From NCBI GenBank assembly GCA_035515235.1, contig DATJBS010000019.1:1-64000 (forward strand): DNA of 64,000 nucleotides, read 5' to 3'. Shown here in pieces: positions 8,808 through 18,405 of this stretch. The notes under the pieces were generated by a model. That model did not search any database. It worked only from the letters and a program-made list of their open reading frames with translations, and was not told where the DNA came from. A program made the position numbers and the translations under genes. Source of the DNA: JAMLHH01 sp035515235 (lineage in GTDB: Bacteria > Bacteroidota > Bacteroidia > Chitinophagales > JADIYW01). Every line of letters starts with the position of its first letter. Position 1 is the stretch's first letter.

Positions 8808-9842
8808 TTAGACTACTACTGATTTAAAATGATCTAAGAAACGAACATCATTTTCAGATAAAATACGAATGTCTTTAATGCCATATTTCATGAGTGCTAT
8901 TCTTTCTACTCCTACTCCAAATGCAAAACCTGTATATTTTTTAGAGTCTATATTGCAATTCTCTAAAACTTTAGGGTCGACCATTCCACAACCTAAGATT
9001 TCAACCCAACCTGTGTGTTTACATACATTACATCCATCTCCGTGACACAAAAAGCAACTGACATCAACTTCTGCAGATGGTTCTGTGAATGGAAAAAATG
9101 ATGGACGAACTTTTATTTTGGTATCTGCACCGAAAAACTCAGCAGCAAAAAACTGTAAGGTTTGTAATAAATCTGCAAAAGATACATTTTCATCGATGTA
9201 CAACCCTTCTACTTGGTGGAAGAAGCAGTGTGAACGAGCAGAAATTGTTTCGTTTCTAAATACTTTCCCTGGAGATAAAATGCGAATCGGTGGTTTTTGA
9301 CGTCCCATCACTCTCACTTGGACGCTAGAAGTATGTGTACGAAGCACCATTGCCGGATCCATTGAAATGTAAAATGTATCCTGCATATCTCTTGCTGGAT
9401 GATCTTCTGGCAGATTCAAAGCTGAGAAATTATGCCAATCATCTTCGATTTCACGATCTTCTTCTACTACAAAACCAATTCTTTTGAAGATTTCTATCAT
9501 TTCTTCCATGACCAAACGGACTGGATGTCTAGAGCCTGTGTCAAAACTTTGTCCGGGACGTGTCAAATCCAGTTGAGCCGCTTGACTTTGCTCTTGTTGA
9601 GACTCGAATTGTTCTTTGAAACTTTGAAACTTTTCTTCTGCAGCTTGCTTGACAGCATTAACCCTTTGACCAAATTCTTTCTTTTGCTCATTAGGGACAG
9701 ATTTGATTTCAGAAAACAAATCTTTCAGAATATTTTTACTTCCTAGAAATTTTATCCTGAATTGTTCTAAACTTTCTGCGGTCTTGATTTCTGCACTTTT
9801 CACATCTTCTAAAAGTGCTGCTGCTTTATCGAAAACTTCCAT
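8808..9842 (-). CDS. pheS: Phenylalanyl-tRNA synthetase alpha subunit
   Basis: The subunit charges tRNA-Phe together with PheT, which is not in the window. The N-terminal coiled coil (about residues 1-85) and class II synthetase motifs are visible: FRNETISARSHCFFHQVEGL (about 196-215) and FGVGVERIALMKYGIKDIR (about 309-327). The length of 344 fits the family. A cysteine pair region (CFLCHGDGCNVCKHTGW) sits near residues 268-284. It is first in an operon with the radical SAM gene. A TAATTTTG box ends 5 bases before the ATG, and another possible box lies at 9918-9925. Confidence 0.95.
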   Translation of the reverse strand: MEVFDKAAALLEDVKSAEIKTAESLEQFRIKFLGSKNILKDLFSEIKSVPNEQKKEFGQRVNAVKQAAEEKFQSFKEQFESQQEQSQAAQLDLTRPGQSFDTGSRHPVRLVMEEMIEIFKRIGFVVEEDREIEDDWHNFSALNLPEDHPARDMQDTFYISMDPAMVLRTHTSSVQVRVMGRQKPPIRILSPGKVFRNETISARSHCFFHQVEGLYIDENVSFADLLQTLQFFAAEFFGADTKIKVRPSFFPFTEPSAEVDVSCFLCHGDGCNVCKHTGWVEILGCGMVDPKVLENCNIDSKKYTGFAFGVGVERIALMKYGIKDIRILSENDVRFLDHFKSVVV

Positions 9843-9847
9843 GGCTA

Positions 9848-9855
9848 CAAAATTA
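9848..9855 (-). promoter_or_regulatory. Candidate -7 box close to pheS start
   Basis: On the minus strand this reads TAATTTTG (consensus TAnnTTTG) and ends 5 bases before the pheS ATG, which would give a leaderless or nearly leaderless mRNA. A second match, TAAATTTG at 9925-9918, would give a leader of about 70 bases. No -33 box is evident for either. Confidence 0.35.
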
Positions 9856-9974
9856 GGAAACTAAATGAAAAAGCGTGTCCGCAATTTGTGTAGCGAAGTT
9901 ATATTTTAAGATAGTTGCAAATTTATGACTGAATAAGAGTAAAAAACTTTGCTTCACTCTTTAAAATGTAGGAT

Positions 9975-11573
9975 TTACAGTAAAGTTTGTTCGGCAAAAG
10001 GTTTTTGCTCTAAATAATCTGTAGTGTAATGCAAGCCTCTGCTTTCTTTTCTCAACATGGCACTGCGCACAATCAAATAACCTACCGTGATTAAATTTCT
10101 CAATTCACACAGTTGACGAGAAATCGTTGTAGTATTATACATGTCTTCTGTTTCTGTAAAAAGGATATACAATCTTTCTTGAGCTCTTTTTAAACGGATA
10201 TTATTTCTAACAATTCCAACATAATTACTCATGATATCATTGAGTTCTCTTTTACTTTGAGTAATCATGACCATTTCTTTAGGCTGAGAAGTTCCTTCGG
10301 CATTCCATCCTGGGAACTCTTGATCTATATCTTCTATTTGATTAATTACAGTAGAGACATGTTCAAAAATTCTATGAGAAAACACAATTGCTTCCAAAAG
10401 TGAATTAGATGCTAAACGATTCGCGCCATGCAATCCTGTATTACTGCATTCTCCGCAAGCATATAAATTTTCAATAGAAGTCAATCCATGTTCATCAACT
10501 TCTATACCTCCACAAGCATAATGTTGTGCCGGAACTACTGGAATCATATCTTTAAATACATCAATCCCAATAGACAAACATTTCTCATAAATATTAGGAA
10601 AATGATGTTTGAAATTATCTTGATCCATATGACGACAATCGAGATACACACAATCTTCTCCATCTATCTTCATTTCATTATCTATCGCTCTCGCTACGAT
10701 GTCTCTAGGTGCTAAAGATTCTCTCGGGTCATATTTACCCATGAAAGCTTCTCCCTTTTGATTGCGTAAAATTCCACCATCTCCTCTGACCGCTTCCGTA
10801 ATCAAGAATGATGGGCTCACTCCCGGTTCATATAAAGCAGTTGGATGAAATTGAACGAATTCCATGTTACCAACTCTACCTTTAGCTCTATAAACCATGG
10901 CTACGCCGTCACCTGTTGCAATAATTGGATTGGTAGTGCTTCTATACACCTGCCCAAAACCTCCTGTAGCTAAAACAGTAGTTTTAGCAATAATCTTATC
11001 AATGTGATTGGTTTTCCTGTCTAAGACATACACTCCATAGCATCTAATATTCGTCGTCACGCGAGTAATCATCCTGCCTAAATGATGCTGAGTAATTAAA
11101 TCTATCACAAAATGATGTGTGGTCATTTCGATATTTTGTCTAGCATGTACTGCTGTTAATAAAGCTCTTTCGATTTCGTAACCTGTGATGTCTTTATAAT
11201 GTAATACGCGATTTTCAGAATGTCCGCCCTCTTTACCAAGTTTGTATTCTCCTTCTTTGTCCTTATCAAATTCAGTTCCCCATTCAATCAGTTCGTTGAC
11301 TCTTTGACGACCTTCTTTAATTACAATATTTACTATCTCTTCATTACAGAGTCCATCTCCAGCAATCAAAGTATCTTGAATGTGTTTTTCAAAATTATCT
11401 TTATCAAAATCAGTTACAACGGCAATTCCTCCTTGCGCATACTTAGTATTGCTTTCATCTTCGTTTCCTTTGGTCAGAATTAAAATTTTCTTTTCTGGAA
11501 ATCTATCAGACAATTTTAAAGCATAAGACAATCCCGCTATTCCTGATCCTATAATTAAGAAATCAACTACCAT
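9975..11573 (-). CDS. nadB: L-aspartate oxidase
   Basis: This FAD enzyme oxidises L-aspartate to iminoaspartate, the first step of bacterial NAD synthesis. The N-terminal dinucleotide motif GSGIAG (9-14), the stretch FVQFHPTALYEPG, the active-site region VRGDGGILRN and APRDIVARAID all fit the family. The C-terminal helical domain is complete, and 532 residues is a normal length. The short N-terminus matches NadB better than succinate dehydrogenase SdhA. Neither nadA nor nadC is in the window. Confidence 0.95.
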   Translation of the reverse strand: MVVDFLIIGSGIAGLSYALKLSDRFPEKKILILTKGNEDESNTKYAQGGIAVVTDFDKDNFEKHIQDTLIAGDGLCNEEIVNIVIKEGRQRVNELIEWGTEFDKDKEGEYKLGKEGGHSENRVLHYKDITGYEIERALLTAVHARQNIEMTTHHFVIDLITQHHLGRMITRVTTNIRCYGVYVLDRKTNHIDKIIAKTTVLATGGFGQVYRSTTNPIIATGDGVAMVYRAKGRVGNMEFVQFHPTALYEPGVSPSFLITEAVRGDGGILRNQKGEAFMGKYDPRESLAPRDIVARAIDNEMKIDGEDCVYLDCRHMDQDNFKHHFPNIYEKCLSIGIDVFKDMIPVVPAQHYACGGIEVDEHGLTSIENLYACGECSNTGLHGANRLASNSLLEAIVFSHRIFEHVSTVINQIEDIDQEFPGWNAEGTSQPKEMVMITQSKRELNDIMSNYVGIVRNNIRLKRAQERLYILFTETEDMYNTTTISRQLCELRNLITVGYLIVRSAMLRKESRGLHYTTDYLEQKPFAEQTLL

Positions 11574-11719
11574 AAATGATGTATTGTAAGTATTTAACGA
11601 AATTATAAAAATTGTCTTTGAATCTATCTTATTGCAGAATTTATCGTCTACAATTCATTTATTTTAATAATTGCTAAAAAGATGTTGCTCTTATAAATAT
11701 CCGAGTTGGCATAAAATCT

Positions 11720-11749
11720 AAAAAGGCTACCCAATTAGATAGCCTTTTT
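11720..11749 (-). terminator. Terminator of the nrdB-nrdA operon
   Basis: A 10-bp perfect stem (AAAAAGGCTA at 11720-11729 with TAGCCTTTTT at 11740-11749) lies 21 bases after the nrdA stop. Both sides carry A/T runs, so it could work in either direction. Confidence 0.8.
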
Positions 11750-11770
11750 GAAAATATTTCTTTTAAAAAT

Positions 11771-14236
11771 TTAAGAACCACAACCTTCACATTCGAATTG
11801 AGAATCTTCTGGTCTTTCTTTAAATCCTTGCGGCGTAGTAGTCATATCAAAGATTTCAGGTTGAGCAACGATGACAGGCGCAGTAGCCAAATTAAACGTA
11901 TTCAACAATCCGGAATCTACTGCTTGTTGAGCCAATTTTGCTTTTTCTCTATCCACGGTAAATTTGATAGGGTCAGTCGCGGGCCTTGTTCTCAAATAGT
12001 ACATACCTGTTTTTAAACCTTTCTCCCAAGCAAAGAAGTGCATAGCACTCAGCTTTTTGTAATTGACTTCTTCTAAATGGATATTCAAACTTTGACTTTG
12101 ATCAATGAAAGCTCCACGATCTGCAGACATTTCAATAATAGATCTTTGTTTGATTTCCCAAACTGTCTTATATAAATCTTTAAGCTCTTGTGGCAATCCT
12201 AAAACACCTTGAATGGATCCATTGCTAGAAACGATGGCATTTTTCATGTCCTCGCTCCATAATCCTAAATCATTCAAGTCTTTGAGTAAATGTTTATTCA
12301 CTACTACAAACTCACCACTTAAAACTCTTCTAGTATAAATATTAGAAGTATAAGGTTCAAAGCATTCATTATTTCCTAAAATCTGTGAGGTAGAAGCTGT
12401 AGGCATAGGTGCTAATAGCAAACTATTTCTCACGCCATATTGCTTAATTTCACTTTTTAGCGCGTCCCAATCCCAACGAGTAGATGGTTGAACATTCCAC
12501 ATATCATACTGAAGAATTCCTTGACTGATAGGTGACCCTTCATAAGTTTCGTATGGACCTAAAACTTTAGCAATATCTTTTGAAGCACATAAAGCTGCGT
12601 AGTAAATCGTCTCAAAAATGTTTTTATTCAATAATCTTGCTTCTTCACTTTCAAAAGGATGTCTTAACAATAAGAAAGCGTCTGCTAAGCCTTGTACTCC
12701 AATACCTATTGGACGATGTCTAAAATTACTTTTTTTGGCTTCAGGTACAGGATAGAAATTGATATCAATGATTTTATTAAGATTCTTAGTCACAATATAT
12801 GTGATGTCATACAACTTTTGAAAATCGTAAGTTTTGTTCTCTACATCGACAAATTTACTCAAGTTAATAGAAGCTAAATTACATACAGCTACTTCATCAG
12901 GGCTGGTATATTCCATGATTTCTGTACATAAATTACTAGAGCGTATTGTACCTAAATTTTTCTGATTAGATTTATTATTAGCATGATCCTTATACAACAT
13001 ATAAGGCGTTCCTGTTTCTATTTGAGAGTCTAAAATTCTAAACCAAAGTTCTTGCGCTTTGACCGTCGCTTTAGCTTTTCCTGCTGATTCAAATTGATGA
13101 TAAAGTTCTTCAAATTTATCTCCATAAGCATCGTACAATCCCGGGCATTCATCCGGACAGAAAAGAGACCATTCGGCGTTGTCTTTTACGCGCTTCATAA
13201 ACAAGTCAGGAATCCACATTGCATAGAATAAATCCCTTGCTCTTTGTTCTTCTTTACCATTGTTTTTGCGCAAATCTAGAAACTCATAAATATCTGCATG
13301 CCATGGTTCTAAGTAAATAGCAAAAGCTCCCTTTCTTTTTCCTCCACCTTGATCTACATATCTAGCAGTATCATTGAAGACCTTTAGCATAGGTACTATT
13401 CCATTAGAAGTCCCATTTGTCCCTTTGATATATGAACCTGTAGCTCTGACATTATGAATGCTAAGACCGATACCACCTGCAGCTTGAGAGATTTCAGCAC
13501 ATTGTTTTAATGTCTCAAAAATACCAGTGATGCTATCATCTTTCATAGTTAAAAGAAAGCAAGAAGAGAGTTGTGGTTTTGGCGTACCTGCATTAAATAA
13601 AGTAGGCGTAGCATGCGTGAACCACTTTTCAGACATCAAATTATAGGTTTCTATAGCTGCATCAATATCATTATAATGAATTCCAACAGCCACTCTCATG
13701 ATCATATGTTGAGGTCGTTCGGCAATTTTATTATTGAGCTTCATGAGATAAGATTTCTCTAAGGTTTTGAACCCAAAAAAATCATAATTATAATCTCTAT
13801 GATGAATAACTGCTGCATCTAACCTTTCTCTATTGTCAATGATAATTTTATAAATATCATCAGCAATTAAGGGTGCTTTTTGATTGGTTTTAGGATCTAC
13901 ATAATTGTATAAATCTGTAACAACTCTAGAAAACACCTTCTTAGTATTCTTATGAAGATTGGACACCGCAATTCTTGCTGCTAAAATAGCATAATCAGGA
14001 TGCACGACCGCCATTGAAGCGGAAGTCGTAGCTGCTAAATCATCTAACTTAGTTGTGGTTATGCCATCATATATTCCTTCAATTACTTTTTGAGCAATTT
14101 TGTGTGGTACAACATATCTTGAATTTAAGCCAAAGCACAACTGAGTAACTCTAGCTGTGACTTTATCAAAGTGTACCGGCTCTCTTCGGCCATCTCTTTT
14201 TACTACGTACATAGGACGTGGGTATAAATTATTCAT
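11771..14236 (-). CDS. nrdA: Ribonucleoside-diphosphate reductase large subunit
   Basis: The 821-residue class I catalytic subunit reduces ribonucleoside diphosphates. It has an N-terminal ATP-cone starting near residue 9 (VVKRDGRREPVHFDKV), the active-site Cys in LSSCFLL (about 225), the second in EVAVCNLASINLSKF, and the C-terminal redox pair CEGCGS at the very end. Stretches such as GNNECFEPYTSNIYTRRV are of the eukaryote-like type. It overlaps nrdB by one base (TAATG arrangement) and is followed by a strong terminator, so the two genes form an operon. Confidence 0.96.
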   Translation of the reverse strand: MNNLYPRPMYVVKRDGRREPVHFDKVTARVTQLCFGLNSRYVVPHKIAQKVIEGIYDGITTTKLDDLAATTSASMAVVHPDYAILAARIAVSNLHKNTKKVFSRVVTDLYNYVDPKTNQKAPLIADDIYKIIIDNRERLDAAVIHHRDYNYDFFGFKTLEKSYLMKLNNKIAERPQHMIMRVAVGIHYNDIDAAIETYNLMSEKWFTHATPTLFNAGTPKPQLSSCFLLTMKDDSITGIFETLKQCAEISQAAGGIGLSIHNVRATGSYIKGTNGTSNGIVPMLKVFNDTARYVDQGGGKRKGAFAIYLEPWHADIYEFLDLRKNNGKEEQRARDLFYAMWIPDLFMKRVKDNAEWSLFCPDECPGLYDAYGDKFEELYHQFESAGKAKATVKAQELWFRILDSQIETGTPYMLYKDHANNKSNQKNLGTIRSSNLCTEIMEYTSPDEVAVCNLASINLSKFVDVENKTYDFQKLYDITYIVTKNLNKIIDINFYPVPEAKKSNFRHRPIGIGVQGLADAFLLLRHPFESEEARLLNKNIFETIYYAALCASKDIAKVLGPYETYEGSPISQGILQYDMWNVQPSTRWDWDALKSEIKQYGVRNSLLLAPMPTASTSQILGNNECFEPYTSNIYTRRVLSGEFVVVNKHLLKDLNDLGLWSEDMKNAIVSSNGSIQGVLGLPQELKDLYKTVWEIKQRSIIEMSADRGAFIDQSQSLNIHLEEVNYKKLSAMHFFAWEKGLKTGMYYLRTRPATDPIKFTVDREKAKLAQQAVDSGLLNTFNLATAPVIVAQPEIFDMTTTPQGFKERPEDSQFECEGCGS

Positions 14237-15219
14237 TAAAAATCTACATCATCAGCATTTGAAGAAAACACTTGCTCTTCTCTAGCAACACCTACTCCAG
14301 GTCTAGTATATTCAGAAACTCTACGTTCAAAGAAATTTGTTTTCCCTTGTAGAGAAATCATGTCCATAAAAGAGAAAGGATTTTCTACATTATATACTTT
14401 ATTATAACCTAAAGAATTCAATAAGTGATCCGCAACAAACTCAATATACTGTGTCATTAATTTTGAATTCATGCCAATCAAAGAGACTGGCAAAGCGTCT
14501 ACAACAAATTCTTTTTCAACATCTACAGCATTACAGATGATTTCTTCTATTTCTTGCTGTGATAATTTATTGACCAACATAGAATACAATAAGCACGCAA
14601 AGTCCGTATGCATCCCTTCGTCTCTACTGATTAACTCATTGGACTGTGCTAATCCTGGCATTAAACCTCTACTTTTTAACCAAAAAATAGAACAGAAACT
14701 CCCGGAGAAAAATATTCCTTCTACTGCAGCAAATGCGACTAATCTATGGGCGAAAGAAGGAGCTTCTTCAATCCATTGCAATGCCCACTTAGCTTTCTTT
14801 TGTACACATGGAAGTGTGTCTATTGCATTAAACAAATCAGACTTTTCTTTAGGATCACTTATATAAGTGTCTATCAGCAAAGAATAAGTTTCCGCGTGAA
14901 TGTTTTCCATCGCTACTTGAAAACCATAGAAACATCTCGCTTCTGGAATAGTAACGTCTTGCATAAAATTCACAACAAGATTTTCATTCACTATACCGTC
15001 ACTTGCTGCAAAAAATGCCAACACATGTTTGATAAAATGTTGTTCGTTAGCAGATAAGTTTTTCCAATGCACCATATCTTGGGTCATATCGATTTCTTCT
15101 GCTACCCAAAAAGCTTGTACATGGGTTTTATACATATCCCATATAGCTTGGTATTCTATAGGAAATAAGACAAATCTATTATCTTTTTCAGTTAATATTG
15201 GCTCTGTTATTTGGCTCAT
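14236..15219 (-). CDS. nrdB: Ribonucleoside-diphosphate reductase small subunit (tyrosyl-radical type)
   Basis: The 327-residue diiron subunit supplies the radical for NrdA. The stretch ARCFYGFQVAMENIHAETYS (about residues 94-113) contains iron ligands (Glu, His) and the Tyr in the CFYGFQ context that carries the radical in the mouse enzyme. GLMPGLAQSNELISRDEGMH supplies the remaining ligands. The whole sequence reads like the eukaryotic R2 protein, as expected for the NrdBe group found in Bacteroidota. The C-terminal tail ends in SNADDVDF, for docking to NrdA. Confidence 0.96.
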   Translation of the reverse strand: MSQITEPILTEKDNRFVLFPIEYQAIWDMYKTHVQAFWVAEEIDMTQDMVHWKNLSANEQHFIKHVLAFFAASDGIVNENLVVNFMQDVTIPEARCFYGFQVAMENIHAETYSLLIDTYISDPKEKSDLFNAIDTLPCVQKKAKWALQWIEEAPSFAHRLVAFAAVEGIFFSGSFCSIFWLKSRGLMPGLAQSNELISRDEGMHTDFACLLYSMLVNKLSQQEIEEIICNAVDVEKEFVVDALPVSLIGMNSKLMTQYIEFVADHLLNSLGYNKVYNVENPFSFMDMISLQGKTNFFERRVSEYTRPGVGVAREEQVFSSNADDVDF

Positions 15220-15278
15220 ATCAATCGAGAATTAAGTCTCCCAAAGGGAATTTTAAAATTTTAAATTATTCAGACAAG

Positions 15279-15296
15279 TATTGGCTCAAACCAATA
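15279..15296. promoter_or_regulatory. Palindrome in nrdB upstream region
   Basis: TATTGG (15279-15284) and CCAATA (15291-15296) form an inverted repeat with a 6-base centre, about 60 bases upstream of nrdB. A short ACAC-CTT-GTGT palindrome also occurs at 15360-15370. Neither matches the 16-base NrdR box, and no clear TAnnTTTG box was found in 15220-15485. A regulatory role is a guess. Confidence 0.25.
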
Positions 15297-15485
15297 TCTG
15301 ATTCAATTATTTCGAACTAATCTACACGATACTTTAATAAAAAGTAGTTTAGTTTTTCAACACCTTGTGTGTATTATTCGCATACTATCGATTTTGCAAG
15401 AGGTTTGAGTGAGCGATTTTTTTCGCACAATTATTATCGACAAAAGTGAATAAGATTTGTTTGAAAAACTTGGTTTTCTTAAATC

Positions 15486-15938
15486 TTACTCAGGACATTG
15501 AGAATCAATTACAATGGTGACTGGGCCATCATTTACTAATTGAATTTTCATATCTGCTCCGAATATTCCTGTTTGTATATTTTCGAATCCAGATGCTTTG
15601 AGTTTTTCAATAAATCGCTCATAAATAGGTATCGCTATACTTGGAGGAGCTGCTTGTAGATAACTAGGACGATTTCCTTTTTTGGTGCTTGCTAACAATG
15701 TAAACTGACTGATGAGTAGGATATTCCCTTCAATATCTTTTACAGATAAATTCATCTTGTCATTGTCATCAGAAAATATTCTCATTTGCGTAATCTTATG
15801 AATCATCCAATCCATATCTTTCTCAGAATCTTCAGCATGAATCCCTAATAAGACCAATAATCCTTTTTCGATAGCTCCTGTTAATACTCCATCTGCTATT
15901 ACACTCGCTTCTGAAACTCTCTGAATGACTACTTTCAT
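15486..15938 (-). CDS. dtd: D-aminoacyl-tRNA deacylase
   Basis: The 150-residue enzyme removes D-amino acids from mischarged tRNA. Both family motifs are intact: SQFTLL (77-82) and the Gly-cisPro loop in NDGPVT (136-141). The start MKVVIQRV is typical of Dtd. It lies upstream of nrdB on the same strand with 266 bases between, so it is probably a separate transcript. It is divergent from the glycosyltransferase at 16001. Confidence 0.95.
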   Translation of the reverse strand: MKVVIQRVSEASVIADGVLTGAIEKGLLVLLGIHAEDSEKDMDWMIHKITQMRIFSDDNDKMNLSVKDIEGNILLISQFTLLASTKKGNRPSYLQAAPPSIAIPIYERFIEKLKASGFENIQTGIFGADMKIQLVNDGPVTIVIDSQCPE

Positions 15939-16000
15939 TTGAATAAAATAATTAATTTAATTTATGAGATTTAGAATTATTAAATTTACGGCTTAATTCG

Positions 16001-17083
16001 ATGAAAAAAATTACACAAGTATTATACAGTGGTCTAGGTGGACATGGAAGCGTAGCCTTTTCCATTATGGAAGGAGATATTCACCGAAAATGTCAACATC
16101 AATTTGTTTTTTTTGGAGTTGAACCTGTCAAAGAAGAGTATATAGAAAAATGCGAGCAGGAAAAAGCTCATTTTGATGCAGTAATTATAAATGATATGCC
16201 AAAACATAAGGCGCTATATCATGCATTCAAAAGCATAAAAAACCAAAAGCCCGATACTGTTATATTGCATAGTATTACCTTGTTCCCAATAGTTCCTCTT
16301 CTTAGACTTCTTGGAATAAAAGTAATATCTGTAGACCATACGCCTAATACTACAAAATCTAAAACAGAATGGTTGGCAATAAAAATGCTAAAACGATTTT
16401 CTAACACTCAAGTATTTTTGACTAAAGAGCAGTACCAAGATACCCAAGAGAGATTAGGGGATGGATTTTTTAAAAAAGGAAATGCCGTAATTATTAATAA
16501 TGGTATTGACACTAATAAATTCAAACCATCACAATCCTATCAATTGAGTTCTCCGATTCGATTAATGATGTTAGCTAGATTTTCTAAGACTAAGGATTTT
16601 CAATCTATTATTAGAGCGGTTAATATTTTGAAAAACACATCTCTTCCAGAATTTCATGTCTATTTTGCAGGAGATGGAGAAACCTTTGAGGAATGTAAAA
16701 ACTTAGCTAAAGAGATTTCCGTAGATCATCAAATTACCTTTTTAGGCATGCAACCTGAAAATGTATTATTAGAATACTTACAACAAACACATCTTTATAT
16801 TCATTCTTCTTTAAGCGAAACCATGAGTACTGCCATCATGCAAGCATTATCTTGTGGACTTCCATGTCTAGTTTCCGATATTCCAGGAAATAAAGCACTT
16901 ATAAAAAATCAAAAGAACGGTTGGCTTTTTGAGACTCAACATCCCGAAGATTTAGCAGAAAAGATTCAATTGTTTCTACAACAACAACTATCTGCTCCAG
17001 AAATGTCAAATAATGCTAGAAGATATGCAGAAGATCATCTAAGCATGGTTAAGATGTTTGACAATTATTATAAATTCATTTGA
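16001..17083 (+). CDS. Glycosyltransferase, GT4-like family
   Basis: This 360-residue protein has the two-domain GT-B layout. The C-terminal half carries the E-x7-E type nucleotide-sugar site (SETMSTAIMQALSCGLPCLVSD, about residues 273-294). The N-terminal half (KKITQVLYSGLGGHGSVAFS) is the variable acceptor side. It is followed after 11 bases by ugd and then uxs, so it may transfer glucuronic acid, xylose or a derivative, but its donor and acceptor cannot be read from the sequence. Confidence 0.85.
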   Translation: MKKITQVLYSGLGGHGSVAFSIMEGDIHRKCQHQFVFFGVEPVKEEYIEKCEQEKAHFDAVIINDMPKHKALYHAFKSIKNQKPDTVILHSITLFPIVPLLRLLGIKVISVDHTPNTTKSKTEWLAIKMLKRFSNTQVFLTKEQYQDTQERLGDGFFKKGNAVIINNGIDTNKFKPSQSYQLSSPIRLMMLARFSKTKDFQSIIRAVNILKNTSLPEFHVYFAGDGETFEECKNLAKEISVDHQITFLGMQPENVLLEYLQQTHLYIHSSLSETMSTAIMQALSCGLPCLVSDIPGNKALIKNQKNGWLFETQHPEDLAEKIQLFLQQQLSAPEMSNNARRYAEDHLSMVKMFDNYYKFI

Positions 17084-17094
17084 AATAACAAAAA

Positions 17095-18405
17095 GTGCTG
17101 ATAACAGTAATAGGAACAGGATATGTAGGATTAGTGACAGGAGTATGCTTAGCAGAAACTGGCAATCAAGTCATCTGTGTGGATATTGACCCTGAAAAAA
17201 TAGATCTATTATCTAGAGGAATTCCAACGATATATGAGTCAGGTTTAGAGAAAATGTTGCAAAGTAACCTTGCTCAAAAAAGACTTTCTTTTACAACTGA
17301 TATGGAAAGTGGAGTTAAAAAATCAGATATCATAATTTTAGCTTTACCTACACCTCCTACTGAAAATGGTTCGGCTGATTTATCTTATATTAAAAAAGCT
17401 GCTGAGCAGATAAGCCCTTATATCAATAGCTATAAAATTATTATTAATAAAAGTACTGTTCCTGTAGGCACAGCTGAAATGGTGAAAAACATCATTCAAC
17501 CTAACACCAAGTTTGAAGTAGATGTAGTATCCAATCCAGAATTCCTTAGAGAAGGAATGGCTATTGAAGATTTTATGAAACCTGATCGTATTGTAATTGG
17601 AACTACTTCTCCGAAAGCAATAGAATTGATGAAAGAGTTATATGCTCCCTATATTCGACAAGGGAATCCTATCTACTTTATGGATGAGAAATCTGCAGAA
17701 TTGACGAAATATGCTGCCAATGCATTTCTTGCGACAAAAATCACTTTCATGAATGAAGTAGCAAATCTTTGTGAAAAGGTGGGTGCTAACATTGATGACA
17801 TTCGCCTTGGAATGGGCGCAGATGATAGAATAGGCAGAAGGTTCTTATTTGCTGGTATTGGATATGGAGGCAGTTGTTTTCCCAAAGATGTAAGAGCATT
17901 AAAACATATTGCTCAAGAAAACGAATATGAGTTTCAAATTTTAGAAGCAGTACATACTGTCAATGAAAATCAAAAATTGGCTTTATTACCTAAAATACTT
18001 GAACACTTTAATGGAAATATTCAAGGTAAAAAATTAGCTGTTTGGGGATTAGCATTCAAACCTAATACTGATGATATTAGAGACGCTCCCTCTTTATTAT
18101 TGATAGAAAAGCTCATAGAGAAAGGTGCAAAAGTAATTGCTTACGACCCTGAAGCTATGGCTAATACTAAGAGAAAACTAGGTGAAAAAATTGAATACGC
18201 TGCAGACCCATATCTTGCTATTGAAAATGCTGATGCTCTAATTATTTCTACAGAATGGACTATCTTCAGAGCTCCAAATTTTGAAAAAATGATTGCTTTA
18301 TTGAATGATCAGCTCATATTTGACGGTAGGAATTTATATGACTTAGATAAAATGAAGACACTAGGTTTTAAATACTACAGTATTGGAAGAGAAAGTATAC
18401 TATGA
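17095..18405 (+). CDS. ugd: UDP-glucose 6-dehydrogenase
   Basis: The enzyme oxidises UDP-glucose to UDP-glucuronic acid with NAD. The N-terminal motif VIGTGYVGLVTGVCLAE, the region STVPVGT and the catalytic Cys in GYGGSCFPKD (C261) are intact, and 436 residues is a usual length. The start is a GTG at 17095, chosen because the next codons give the family N-terminus (LITVIGTGYVG). The gene overlaps the following uxs by 4 bases (ATGA), which couples the two steps to UDP-xylose. Confidence 0.95.
   Translation: MLITVIGTGYVGLVTGVCLAETGNQVICVDIDPEKIDLLSRGIPTIYESGLEKMLQSNLAQKRLSFTTDMESGVKKSDIIILALPTPPTENGSADLSYIKKAAEQISPYINSYKIIINKSTVPVGTAEMVKNIIQPNTKFEVDVVSNPEFLREGMAIEDFMKPDRIVIGTTSPKAIELMKELYAPYIRQGNPIYFMDEKSAELTKYAANAFLATKITFMNEVANLCEKVGANIDDIRLGMGADDRIGRRFLFAGIGYGGSCFPKDVRALKHIAQENEYEFQILEAVHTVNENQKLALLPKILEHFNGNIQGKKLAVWGLAFKPNTDDIRDAPSLLLIEKLIEKGAKVIAYDPEAMANTKRKLGEKIEYAADPYLAIENADALIISTEWTIFRAPNFEKMIALLNDQLIFDGRNLYDLDKMKTLGFKYYSIGRESIL

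Noticed and set aside
15360..15370. Possible NrdR box upstream of nrdB
   Set aside because: ACAC-CTT-GTGT is only an 11-base palindrome and lacks the 16-base NrdR consensus and the usual paired boxes.
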